DNA from: Hymenolepis diminuta
Lineage: Eukaryota > Platyhelminthes > Cestoda > Cyclophyllidea > Hymenolepididae
Assembly: GCA_900708905.1 (NCBI GenBank)
Contig: CAADRB010000014.1
Span: 2,521,822-2,585,821, forward strand
Reading direction: 5' to 3'
DNA: 64,000 bases
The position numbers and the translations under genes were made by a program. The notes under the pieces were generated by a model. That model was not told the origin of the DNA. It saw only the letters and a list, made by a program, of their open reading frames with translations, and did not search any database. Below are positions 47,118 to 59,900 of the stretch, piece after piece (the first letter of the stretch is position 1; every line of letters begins with the position of its first letter).

Positions 47118-47917
47118 ATGGATGAAACACATGATGAAGCCCTCATTTCCCGAGACCTTTACATACCAAATGAAACCTCCATTGGAAGCGTTCCAGCTCA
47201 GTCTGTTTCTGCTTTAATTCCTCCACCACCTAGGCCCACCTCCAGTCCCTCAGCTCTTCTTCCTGCTACTCCACTGCAGACCGACAATTTTCCATTTTTC
47301 CAGCAATCTCTTCAATCTATCCCATCAGAAACATTGCTTATTGAACAGATTCCAACCCCCACTGAAATTACTGAACCTCTTCCTGATCCAATAGAAGATT
47401 CTGCTATGTCACAACTCCTTGAGTCTGTAGATAGTCTTGAAAGATTAACAGAACCATTATCGGAAGGTCTAGATCTTGGTGGTGAATTTATTCCAACAGA
47501 GTCAAAAGTCGGTGAATCCCTAGAAATTCCAATAGATACCCTAGATGATCCTCTTTCTAAACAACCTTCAGATAACCTTGATCTCCCTAATCCTTCTCCA
47601 CCTATTGTTACTTCTGCAGTTTCCACAGTTCCAAGCTCGAGTCATTTAGAGTCCGGAGCAAATTCAGTGAAATCTATCGAAGAAATGGTAGAAAAACCAC
47701 CATCGATGCCATCGTCTGTGATTCCTAAAGTTATACACCCTGTTCGGGTGGTTCTTAAGAGGAAATCACCCTTTTCAACTTTGGATATGATTAAAAATTA
47801 CGCGGATACTTTGCAACCTGTGGATTGTGTGATCTTAATGGAACGCTGTGCGCCCTTCTCTGGAGGTACTAAATTTATGGATTACTTCAAATCAGAGTAT
47901 CTGTCAAAAATGCTTTG
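47118..47917 (+). CDS. MED25: MED25 exon 1 (N-terminal extension and start of VWA)
   Basis: Residues 1-266 plus 2 bases; donor GTGAGT at 47918. The first 233 residues are rich in Pro, Ser, Glu, Asp and Leu (for example TPTEITEPLPDPIEDSAM and SQLLESVDSLERLTEPL). From 234 the VWA-like domain begins (VDCVILMERCAPF). Confidence 0.87.
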
Positions 47918-50900
47918 GTGAGTGCTTACCTATTTTATATTCTATTTGTGATACCTTTTGAGACCAAAGCTTGTGTTTTATTGATTGTTTGTTTGTGATT
48001 CTTTTGCATATGTACTAGAATTTTATATCGAGATACTAAACCACTTCCTTTTAAGATTAGTGATTTCGAAATGTGTAGTTCCTGTTTATCAAATTAATCT
48101 ATGGCTTTCACTGGCCTTTTAGTTGTTGGTCGGTTTCTCTTCGTTATTTGAATCCTACGTATTGAATCTCTTTTTCGAAATAGTTACATTTATTAACTTT
48201 TAGTTACCAGGATTTTGACACCTCTCAGTTCCATTTTAATATAAATATTCTGTTCCTGTTTCTATTTTCTTCAATCCTTAGGTTGTGGTGCTTGTAAAGT
48301 TGAAAATAATAATAGCTCAGCAAGTTTTCCCTCTCCCACTGATAATTACTAAGCCTAATAGCCTTCTTTCGACTATTATTTAAAAATATAAGGTGTTTAA
48401 ATTTCGGTATATCGTTTCATCTTTTTCCGTCTTCTTTATGACGCGGGTCTTAATCGTCGTTGAACCAAATTATTCGCTTTATAGTCGTTAAACTATTTGC
48501 TCCTAATTGAAGATGTAAGTTTTGGGCACTTTCATGAACATTTTTTTCTCTATTGACTAGATTTGTCATCTGTTATAATTTGATAAATGCTATAGTGTGT
48601 TTGTTGTGTTAATTGCATTTCAATTTGCATCTTGTTTATTTTTTTCTTCGAAAATTGAATTTTTGTGGTATTGTCTCGTCTCATTAGCTGAGGTTTTTCG
48701 TATCCGTGGTACTTATTTAGATTAACGAAAACGAACACAGAAGTTTATTATTAAAATTTTTTATTAATTTGTTTTAAGTGTATGCATGAGATATTTTGAG
48801 AGCTATCGTTTTGACTAGAGCTATAATATGAAGACAGTTTGTCAAAAATTGCACCAGATGTCGGTTTTCAAAAGCAAGAACTTACTTCTGTTTGATAATT
48901 CCACATTTCACAAAATTTTAAACTTGTAGATGTATAAATCGGTATAAGCTGTGATTTGGATTTTCATGTACTTTTTCCCCTGATAGCAGCATAACACAAG
49001 TTAACATGATTTTAACAGCAGAGATCACCGGAGTTATCTACTATCTGATAAGTTTACTCCTAATAATAAGGGTATGTATCTAAGGAATTAATTTTTTCTT
49101 CGAAAATTACAGATATTTGGCTTTAATACTATCTCTGAGTTTAGATCTGAACATGCGAATCCTAAACTTTCAAAGTGATAGATGTAATTTGTCTTTGTTT
49201 TAAACTTAGACTGCATATGAAAACCGCTCTTATACTACTACCCCATCGTCAGAAGTGGTTTGTTTTCTATACTTGTCAAAAGTGTTGTAATTATTCTGTG
49301 AAATACGTGTCAAATGAAAATATGCTTGAATAGGAAAGCCCAATTTTGAATGTATCTTTATTCGTGAAAATTGGGCCTTCAAACTGTTTCTTAACTCAGT
49401 GTATTCCTGGTTTATCTCTGATTGAACCCGATTTTATTGAACTGAAATGAATTTAAATGCACAAATAAACTGTACAAATGATCATTATACAAAGATTTAA
49501 GTTAGTGTATGCAACAATTTTCTTTGGAAGGGGTTAATAATAAATATCAATGATGTCTCCTTGTAAATCACTTTTTCTACTTGCTCCATTTCTATCTTTG
49601 ATTAAATTTTTAGGCAGTTGGTTTGGTAAAATAAATTTATAAACTTGAGTTGCTTCTGCTTTGCTAAGATCAAATAAATTACTTAATTTCATGTAAAATC
49701 ATCTTGCCTCCTCGGATTTTGGAAGCAAGCAATTATCTGAAGTGGTAGGAACAGCCATTCTAATTAACCACCTGATCGATGAGCACAGGATATCGTGGGC
49801 AAGAATTCGCTCATTAATCCAGGGGGCGAAGTATATTAGAATTTCAGAACTTCAATTGCCCATTAAGTGAGTATTGTATGGCTCCGGAAATTATTATTAA
49901 TGCTTTCTGTCCCTTCCTCTATACCTCTTATTGGATCTTACTGTTATCCGATTACAGCTGCTTTCCCACGATGAAAAATCGCATTTTTTGCCTTGGTGTG
50001 AGTTATTTCGCAGTAATTTATTATTACTCTAGCCTGTAGCAGTTGGTTAATATTTTTATTAAAATAGCCGAGAATGATCAACATATGTGAATGTCTATTG
50101 TTAATATCTCGAAGGCCTGAATACAAATTCTGCAACAATTTCGTTCCTTATGAATGTCGCGCAGAATGGTCAAGTTATGCCTTGTAAATGCAAACCTTCC
50201 CCGATGAAGATCTTCTGCCCTCCATTTCTCTTATTTGGTAGATTATAATTTACCCATCTTTCTGTGTATCGTCATATTTAATTTTTTCGTTTGATCAATT
50301 CTTGGCGGTTACCCATATAAAAGTACTAAAAATTTTGCTTTGGTTTATTAATTTTGGAAATTTTTCTTCTGATAAAGTTTAGTTTTCTTTGTTATATGCG
50401 TATGTTTGTTCTAGCTGTTTTCGGCACTTGATAAGAGAGATAACTTGCAAAATTCTGTTCACGAGTTGTTTTTGATTATAACTTTTTAAGAGGTCCCCTG
50501 TAGTGAAGATTAAACAAATCGCTGCCTATCCTAAAGTTGAGTACAATACTCAAAAATGTATTGTCTCATTTCGCAATAACTCCCAGGCCCATTGAAGGCA
50601 ATTTACTTGAGTCCTTTTATTGGCATTCCTCAATGACCTCTTGAGAAGTATTTTTATATGTTGATGGAAACGTCCGTTTATTTTGAATTATAGGTTTCGA
50701 CTTTTATTATTCAGTACAACTATCCCAATCGTCAAGTGGGTTTTTAACTCGAAACATCACTGCAAGTGTACATTTTTTCATCATTAATTTTGATCCTGGA
50801 AAAACATCTGAATACGAGGAATAGTAAATTAGTCAAATAAAGGATGGAAGGGAGGGGGAATCAAGAAACATTTGGGAATAGTCAGAGTATCAACGAATTC

Positions 50901-53900
50901 TTACCTTATTTGATCTTTTGTACTCGGATTGTACAGTATTTGCTTCGTATTCTAATGTTTTAACATCCGATTGAAATAAAATATTAATGCATTAGTTTAT
51001 TTGTCGAATTATTTATGAAATTTGAGATTCGTTAATATTTCCGAATATTTGCTAATATTATTACTGTAACTCCCAAGCCCATTTAGGAAAACGCTATCTA
51101 ACCATCATAAGTAGAATTGTTGCATCATGAAGTAGTCCTGGGAAAAATCTCGAATTCTGTAACCCCTCACCGTTAGCCTGGCTTAACCGGTGTGGTTAGA
51201 CATTCCACTCACTGGATGTGCATTGGTAGACATTGAACCCGTGACCTCCGATTTCGCAGGTGAACACGTTAACCACTGCGTCACCGGCGCACACTAATTG
51301 AGGTAAATAGAGCTTTTTACTGTCTTAATCGAGTATAGAGTGCGTAAGGTATCTGAGGCCACTTATATTTTGTAATTTAAAATAACCCTATAGTTATTGA
51401 TGTACTTTTTATATCAGATCTCATGGCAGATACTACTATAACTAATGAAATGAAAAGACACGCTGTAACTTTAATAGTGTCTATAAAAGCAGAACACAAT
51501 TAGAAGGGAGCTAAATGAAAACAATGGAGATGAATTGGCCGCCACGAGGAAGAGAAAAGAGCATTGTCACCGCTCTGCTAACTCACTCAGAACATCTGAG
51601 TTTGTGAGAAGAGTGCATGACATGGCATAATGGAAGAAAATGCTGTGAAGCTAATACCTGACATCTTGCCAAAGATCTTTAAGTGTCTGAAGGAACAACA
51701 ATATGTAAGGAATGTTCTTCACCAAGACCTCAGATACATACGTTCTTAGGCGAGGTTAATTGATGCCGACAAAAACAACTCAAGAAAATCGTTTATTGCG
51801 TTCAAAACGACTCTTAAAGAAATTAAAGCACCCGAAAGAAGAGGAGTATATTTGGTTCTTCTCCGACCAAAAGCATTTGGATCAGAATGAAGAAGTCAAT
51901 CGAAGCAATGATAAGTGGTTATGTGCGGGCGGACTCCACTGAAGTTCCAACTGTTATTTATGAGCGCGAAGTTTCCATCAACAGTGATGGTTTTTTGTGT
52001 TGTGAAGGCCAGTGAAGGGCACAAAATGACTTCTCAATTATTCCCACAGCGTCTTGAAGTCAATGCAGATACCTACGTGGAGACTCTTCAAACCACTGTT
52101 GTTAAGCCGCCTTGGATATACAACGTAGACAATGTCCTCAGCAAGATTCGGCTCCATCCCATAAGGCTCTCAAAACTTAGAATTGTATGACCGAGAACTT
52201 TCATCATCATGTCACACCAAAATTTTTTTGGCTACCTCTTAATTCACCGGACCCTAATTCTTGGGATTATTGCGTGTGGGAAGAGGTGTGATTGAAAAGG
52301 AAATTAATAAGCATCCCCATAACACCAAATCTTCCTTCTCCGATGAAAGCAATAGCAATAGAGCCCGAGCAGTGGAGGACATGAATAAAGCCCACCGGAT
52401 CTGTCTAAAGTCTGCCGTAGCCTTGACTCGAATTGAGTTGCTGATAGAAGCTGAAGGAAGACATATAGAATTAAACCTAAGTTAATATTGTGTTTATTTG
52501 TTTTGTTACAAGAAATTATAAGTTTCAACCACTAAGAGTTTCATTTTCTGTTTTTCTAAAAGTGCGTATAGTGTCCTCAGATGTCTTATGCACCGTGTAT
52601 GCCACTCGAGATTTTTTTAAAAATCAAATTGAAAATCAAAATGGGCAGGGAGATAGGTAACAATTAACCTCACCATTTATTACCGAGAGGGAAGATTGAA
52701 ATTAAAATTTTGAGATTTATTTCAGTTTAAAGTGGTAATTAGTGCTCCTTTATCGTTACTACGTTATTTATGCTAAATATTTGTGGCCTTTGCATTTGAT
52801 TGTAGCTTAGCTTTGCAGGATGCTGGCTTTTTGTGAATGAATGCTTACATTATTATGTTTCGCAGACTAATTTGTATGTTTTTACACACTGCTACTTTTT
52901 ACATTTTAGTGATTTAAATGGAGGTCGGTCCGTAGATACAGAATTCGGGAGAGACGTAAGTTGCTCTATTAAATATTGTACCTAAAACCGCCTCTATTTA
53001 AAACAACATGGTAATATATACTTTCACCTCTTTTCTAGGCCTATACTCCCCTCTATTCCCTTCACACATTTGACTGGTACAAACCAGACCCTTCTACACC
53101 TCAAGTCAGTGACACGGCGATAATCAAGTCTCTCTATGCCAAAATCGAGGAGTTGAAACCTCGACCTGTTCCTCCACTAGCTACCCAACCAGATGAGGGT
53201 ACTCCAGTTATCCCCCTTCTAAGATCCGCCCTCGTAATCTTTGATCATCTCGATACATTTAGACGTCATGCCCTGGGCAAGTGTCAACGTCGTAGACACT
53301 TGATCCTCGTCTTACGATCGCCATGTGTTTCACTGGATCAACTTGAAGCTGAAGCTGCTGTTCTTTCTGGTGAAATCATTGCGGAAAATGCGTCAGCGCA
53401 GTCCGTAAAAGATGGGAAGGAGCATTCTGATGGTAATCCAGATATTAAAGATGGTGAATCTGAGAAGGGTTCTTTACAAAAGGGTGTTTTGGCTAGGTTA
53501 CGAGAACTCTTAGTAGCTGTTAGCATCTTCTCTCCAGTTGATGATAAGGGCTTTCAGAAGTTGGCCATGCTTTGCAATGTGCTTGCACCAGACATCAGAC
53601 GTGATTACAAATGGCCAACAGTGATATTTTCGAGGGAGATATTATGTATATCACAATCGCAATGTCATACCACTGTGGCGGCTGCATCATCACAACAGAA
53701 TGCTCTTCGTAGAACAGCGGATCCTTCGGCACAAGCGAAACGATTCCAACAGCAACAGAGTGGATACTCGGCTCAACCGATGGGTGGGGTTGTTATGGGA
53801 ATGGGAAATAAGGAGCCCTCGCCAAGGCAGTTGTCACAGCAGTCATTACAAGGTCATCATCAGGGTGGCCAGCAGCAAATGGCCCAGTTTATGACTCAAC

Positions 53901-56900
53901 AGCACCAACAACAACAGGTACTTCCGGGCATGGTGCATCATATGGGAGGTGGAATTGATCCGTCGGTATCTAACCAACATCAACCAAGGATGGTAAGTGT
54001 TACTATTTGTTACGGTCCATTTATTTGATTGCAATTTAATGTTCATATCATCCAAGGTGAACACTAGTGGGTTCTGCAGTTAAAGTCGTGTAAGCTAGTA
54101 TTATCCTGTCATTTTGGTCATTATTGATGAGTTTATTTTTAAGGACATGGAGACTTTGGCCGCAATTGGAGCTATGTAGAACTCTTAGTTTCGATAGCGA
54201 AATTATATTGAAAGCTATATATTCCTTATCTAAATTGCATCCTACATTCGGTTTTTTTAAATGGATTTAATGATATTTGGATTACGATTTCTAAGCCATT
54301 TTGGCTAGTCTATATGCAAAACACGTGCACTTGATGAATTTTATATGCTCTAAAGGGATAATGCTTCGAACGTCCTTTATAAAAGCATCATTTAAATAGG
54401 AGTGAGAATGTATAGCTTTTAAAGTGTAATTTTTCGGATGAGAAGGGAATTGGTCGGATTCGTGTTTCGCTCCTTCTACTTAGAGTTCTTCGGACGTTTT
54501 CGTTCATTTTCTTCCTTAAAGTGAAAAATGGTGCTTATATAATGAATTTCGCGGTTTATTCTTTATTCGTCATTCATAATCTAATGAAAGCACGTCCTGG
54601 TATTAGCTAAGCCATCAATCGCCCTGCAGCCTTGTAAGAATGTTTTCAGCGATATATCATACTCGATGTATAAAGATAAGTAGGCATTGTAATATGCCAA
54701 TAAATACAATTGGCTCAGCCATTTTACTATTTATAGGCTGTAAGCGTGCTAGTTTAACAAAGTCCATTTATTGCAATGTCACTTTCCTATAATTGATGGT
54801 TGGGGGCCAATCCAATGCCGGACTAGTAATATCGTAAAGACTAATTGTTAAGATTTAAATGACTGGCGGCTATCTACGACATCTTAATTAGGCTGTCTGT
54901 CGGAATTTGACGTCAATTGGTGGGGTTGGTATTCACTAATCTGAAGTCTCCTAAGTTTTAAAGCATGTAAAGATAGGGAATAAACTACTGTATTTTCTAA
55001 TAGTTGGGATCTGTAATGTTAGTGGTAAAAGAGCTTGAAAAATTGGTTTTAGCTGTCCCGTCGTAGATTTATTCGTCTTTGTCTTAACTTTATCTTCGTT
55101 CTTTTTGTATTTTTTTTGTTCTTTTTCAAAAAACCATCGCTAGATATCGAAATAATTAGCAATTCTATTCTGTCGTGGGGAAAATTTACTGTCTAGATAG
55201 TCGAATGGTAGTCAATTAGGAGCTTAACAATTATTTTATTTTCTTCTCTATAGCCAGTTTCCTACGGTGGCAATCCCATGATGGCGACTGGTGGAGGTAA
55301 TCAAAAAGCTCATCAGCACGGTACCTACTCAGGTCCTAATTCCATTGAGCCCGCAATGGGTCATCAGCAACAAATGCAGCAGCAGCCGGGTATGCAGAGA
55401 AATCTCTCCAACGCTGCTGCAGGACCGAGGAGTGTTCCGGATGCATTTGGAGGCGGTGGAAATGCTGGATATCAACTCTCACCTGCTAATCAACCACCGA
55501 TCGGTAATCAGGGCTATGGACTTGCTCCACCACCCATGCCAGGGCCAGAGAATCAGGGAGTGAGACCTCCTATGGTTCCGCAGCAACAGCAGCAGTATTA
55601 TTCACCGATGCCTCCAACACCCTATGAGGTAGCTTTCGTAAATGATGTCGGAAAGAATCTATGGCCTAGGTGTTACTAGTGAAGGATAGAGGTTCTGCTG
55701 AACTCTTGCTTCTCTAAAGTTTTTAATATAAGCGTGATAGGAGACGGATGTGGTGTGAGCATTCGTGCTAGAAGAAATCAAGCGAACATCCATTCACAGG
55801 CCATTAAACTGAAGTAAAGGAGTGACGCTTAGATGAAAGGCAGAAATTGAGGTGGGGGGAAGGGGGTGTCTAAGTACATTTTTTTGCAATTGGGACAAAT
55901 TAATATCTGACTGAAATGTGGAAATACCAAGACCCGTACCGCTGTGTCACCACAAAGGTTTCATTAAAGCCGTTTTTAAAATTAGTGTACTTATAACACA
56001 TGGGCTGAAAAGTTCCGGGCCTAACAAAGAAAACAGTTTTTTGGTTCAAAATTAGCTTTATTCATCAACGTAATCTCCATCAAGAGCAACCCAATCATTC
56101 CAGCGCCGCTCTAACATTTCAATATCAATTTTGAAGAACGATTTATCTTTTGCCTCAAAATAGGCCTCAGTTTCAGCGATAACCTCTTCATTCGTGCGAA
56201 ATTTCTTACCAGCAAGCATTCTTTCAGGTCTGCGAACAGCCAGTAGTCGCTGGGAGCCAAATCTGGCGAATACGCTGGATGTGGGAACAATTGGAAGTTC
56301 AATTCAAGTAGTTTTGCCGTTGTTTTGATTGACTTGTGACACGGTGCGTTGTCTTGATGAAACAAAATTTTTTTCTTCGTCATATGCGGTCGTTTCTTTG
56401 CAATTTCGGCCTTCAAACCCTCCAATAACGCTATNNNNNNNNNNNNNNNNNNNNNNNNNNNNNNNNNNNNNNNNNNNNNNNNNNNNNNNNNNNNNNNNNN
56501 NNNNNNNNNNNNNNNNNNNNNNNNNNNNNNNNNNNNNNNNNNNNNNNNNNNNNNNNNNNNNNNNNNNNNNNNNNNNNNNNNNNNNNNNNNNNNNNNNNNN
56601 NNNNNNNNNNNNNNNNNNNNNNNNNNNNNNNNNNNNNNNNNNNNNNNNNNNNNNNNNNNNNNNNNNNNNNNNNNNNNNNNNNNNNNNNNNNNNNNNNNNN
56701 NNNNNNNNNNNNNNNNNNNNNNNNNNNNNNNNNNNNNNNNNNNNNNNNNNNNNNNNNNNNNNNNNNNNNNNNNNNNNNNNNNNNNNNNNNNNNNNNNNNN
56801 NNNNNNNNNNNNNNNNNNNNNNNNNNNNNNNNNNNNNNNNNNNNNNNNNNNNNNNNNNNNNNNNNNNNNNNNNNNNNNNNNNNNNNNNNNNNNNNNNNNN

Positions 56901-59900
56901 NNNNNNNNNNNNNNNNNNNNNNNNNNNNNNNNNNNNNNNNNNNNNNNNNNNNNNNNNNNNNNNNNNNNNNNNNNNNNNNNNNNNNNNNNNNNNNNNNNNN
57001 NNNNNNNNNNNNNNNNNNNNNNNNNNNNNNNNNNNNNNNNNNNNNNNNNNNNNNNNNNNNNNNNNNNNNNNNNNNNNNNNNNNNNNNNNNNNNNNNNNNN
57101 NNNNNNNNNNNNNNNNNNNNNNNNNNNNNNNNNNNNNNNNNNNNNNNNNNNNNNNNNNNNNNNNNNNNNNNNNNNNNNNNNNGCTGTCTTTTGAAGGTTA
57201 GTGTTAACTGAAAAAAAGGTGACTGCAATAAAACTATGTGTTAGGTCCGGGGCTTTTCAGCCCATGTGTTATATTGTGCGAATATTTACCATATTACGAA
57301 AGATTTGGGAATGAAACAAGCTCTTAGCAATTTGAGATGATATGATTTGATGCACATTTTTTGGTCAGAGAAGTAAGATACTGGGGCTTCTCGATTTAGA
57401 AACTAGCTTTCTGTCACCTCTACCTTAACCAATTTGGTTTTTTATGCTCTTAAACGGATGTCCGCCATTGAATATCAGTCCTCTGATTTCACAGATGTGC
57501 ACTTCCAATCGATTAGAGAAAGATTCATAGCACGTCGTTGTTCCTGTCTTTTCACATTTCTAGCCAACAATATTGTTAAATCTCTCTGTCCAGTTTTTGA
57601 TACTTACCTTTCAGATTAGATCAATGCAGTTCGCTTCTTAAAAATATAAAGTCTTTAAATTATATTCTTAAGTTTCAACTTTGTGCTGTTTTGTATTCAT
57701 TTAACATGATACTAAAACCAAATTTAAGTAGATGTTATGGAGAAAACACCAAATGTTGATATCAATAGTGGTTGATTATATGTCAAATAAAGGTTCAGTA
57801 TGGTGAACAAAGATGAGGTAATAAAGAAGGAAACTGCAACGTATTGAAAACTGCTTATAAAAGACCTCGGAGAGAACACGCCTATAGTAGATCACATTTT
57901 AGATATTGTGTCGTTTACAAGTGTTTAGATTAACAAACGATTTACGGTAATGCAATAATGATGACGATAATTTGATCTTCAAAAATTCGTGAAATTACGG
58001 GCCACAAATTTTTTTCCGCCAATAGGGTGAAGGAGCGCTAACCGGTCTCTCTCCAGCAGTAGCTCCCGACCAATACCTTCGAGTGAGTTACTCTTCCAGT
58101 GCCAGTCCTATGTGTTCCAATCCCAACATCAACGCTCTCAATGCAGGAGATCCCCAGGCAACCCCAACATCTGTATCTACCCTCCAGAATCCTTCACCTT
58201 CTCAGCCACAGCCACAACAACAGGGAAAACAGCAGCAGACCCCTCAACAGCAATCTCAGTCTCAAGCCTCGCCTTACGCAACTGGCGGTGGTACTCCACA
58301 TTCAGCTGAACAGCAGTACCACATGAGGCAACATGCGTCGCCATATCAGGCGTCACAACAACAGTCACCTATGGCTACTGGAAGTCAGATCCCAGCCGGA
58401 GCTCAACAGCAGCAGTATCATACCCCTGCTACCCAAGCCTACTCCATATCGGAGATGAATCGGTAAATCAGACTGTGGTGTTGTTGTATCACTAAAGGCT
58501 ATGTTGCTCATATCCTGGGTAAGAAAGCAAGGGCAAGAGAAATTAACAGTCAGTAAATCTTAAAAGATTCATTTGTTACGGACAAACACCGGTCTTTTAT
58601 AGGATTGAAGTCTATGGTTTACGCTTGATGGGAATGGTTAATGATTATATACAAATTTTATTTTTTTGATTCTAAAGGTAAACTTCGGAAATAACTTTTA
58701 CGTAAATAATTTTACAAGAGCAGACTCCCAATCCAAGACTCGAAGCGTGGTAGATAATACTTAAAAGACGAACGTAGGCTAGCCCTTTCATTATTAGATT
58801 TTCCTGGTCTAATTGGATCTGAGATTCTTTCAAACTTAAAGTCTTGCTGATTTCTGATTGAAATCACATATTTACTATTGAGGAAGTCGGGTGTTCCAAA
58901 CATATTGAAGAGATAATTTAGGTCACTTACATAAGTATAATAGTTCAGATGTGGACTATTCAGTTCAGTTTAGCCCACTTCGTAGACTTAATGTTTGCGC
59001 GCGGTGTTCAATCTATCAAGTAGAGAAAATTTATTGCTTAGAGGGTATCAGTGTAGGGCAGAAGAGTTAAGATATTCCTCTCAACTTATCTTATTTACTA
59101 CCACAAAATAGAATGAAGATGGAATATTTTTATTCGGAAAGGCTTCATATTGGTGGCATCCTGAAAGAAATCTTGTGAGTTATGCTATATTTAAAATACC
59201 TTTGCTATTCTAATCCACCTACTCTAGGTTTTAAGCATAAAAGAAGGGTAGAAAGCTAGTACTGTCCTTCTTTTCCCTCCTTGAAAATAAAATGAATTGA
59301 CAATGCTGACTAACTTGATTAATCGGTCAGTAAGCACTGGATGTCATAGATGAAAATTTAAGTAATCAGAGAGGCGAGTCATGATATTTGAATTTCAGAG
59401 GCAGTGAGCTACACATTAAATACATATATCAACCATATAATCCGAATCCAAAAATCAAATGTAGTAAGACCTCTATGATTATCCTGACTTTATTATCAAC
59501 ATTCTTTCGATCCCCTTCCCTTCACTCTTTATTGGACATCTCGGTATTACCCGACTTCAGTTGCTTTCCCACGATGAAAATTTTTTGTCTTGCTTTCCAT
59601 TATGATATTATACGAAAATATTATATGCCGTGTGCACTGAAGGTGTTAAGAGAAATTGTTAATAAAACCAACCTTTTAAATTCTTTTCACTACCGAATGT
59701 AAGATTTCGCATGATCCTTCCAAGTTCAAAGATAAAATACTCGCGATTGAATAAATGCTTTCGCAACTTACTTCTAGAATTGGTCATTACAAGTCGAAGC
59801 TGCAGAAGAAGACATTTACAAAAGATAATATACAAAGCGTAGGAGAGGTATAAATCAATTTATACAAGCTTCTTAATTTTATATAATAGAATAAGAAAGC

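Larger units (their letters stand above)
47918..52909 (+). other. MED25 intron 1 (5.0 kb)
   Basis: Holds a family B repeat (49745-50010), a reversed family B fragment (50820-50960), a SINE (51061-51294) and an old mariner element (51336-52597). The rest is AT-rich with no other feature. Confidence 0.6.
55996..57269 (-). mobile_element. mariner transposon (cecropia-like), with assembly gap
   Basis: Terminal inverted repeats ACACATGGGCTGAAAAG...CCTAAC at both ends (few mismatches in about 30 nt), TA duplications at 55994-55995 and 57270-57271, total about 1274 bp as assembled, normal for mariner. Bases 56435-57182 are N. The transposase is antisense to MED25. Confidence 0.9.
55629..58025 (+). 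other. MED25 intron 4 (about 2.4 kb including gap)
   Basis: Contains an antisense mariner element with a 748-N assembly gap and a degenerate SINE at 57370-57515. The remainder has no recognised feature. Confidence 0.55.

Noticed and set aside
56329..57228. Open frames of about 265-290 codons on both strands
   Set aside because: Almost entirely translation of the 748-N gap.
58083..58088. GTGAGT as the donor of MED25 exon 5
   Set aside because: The frame stays open and Gln-rich to a donor at 58463 whose phase matches exon 6.
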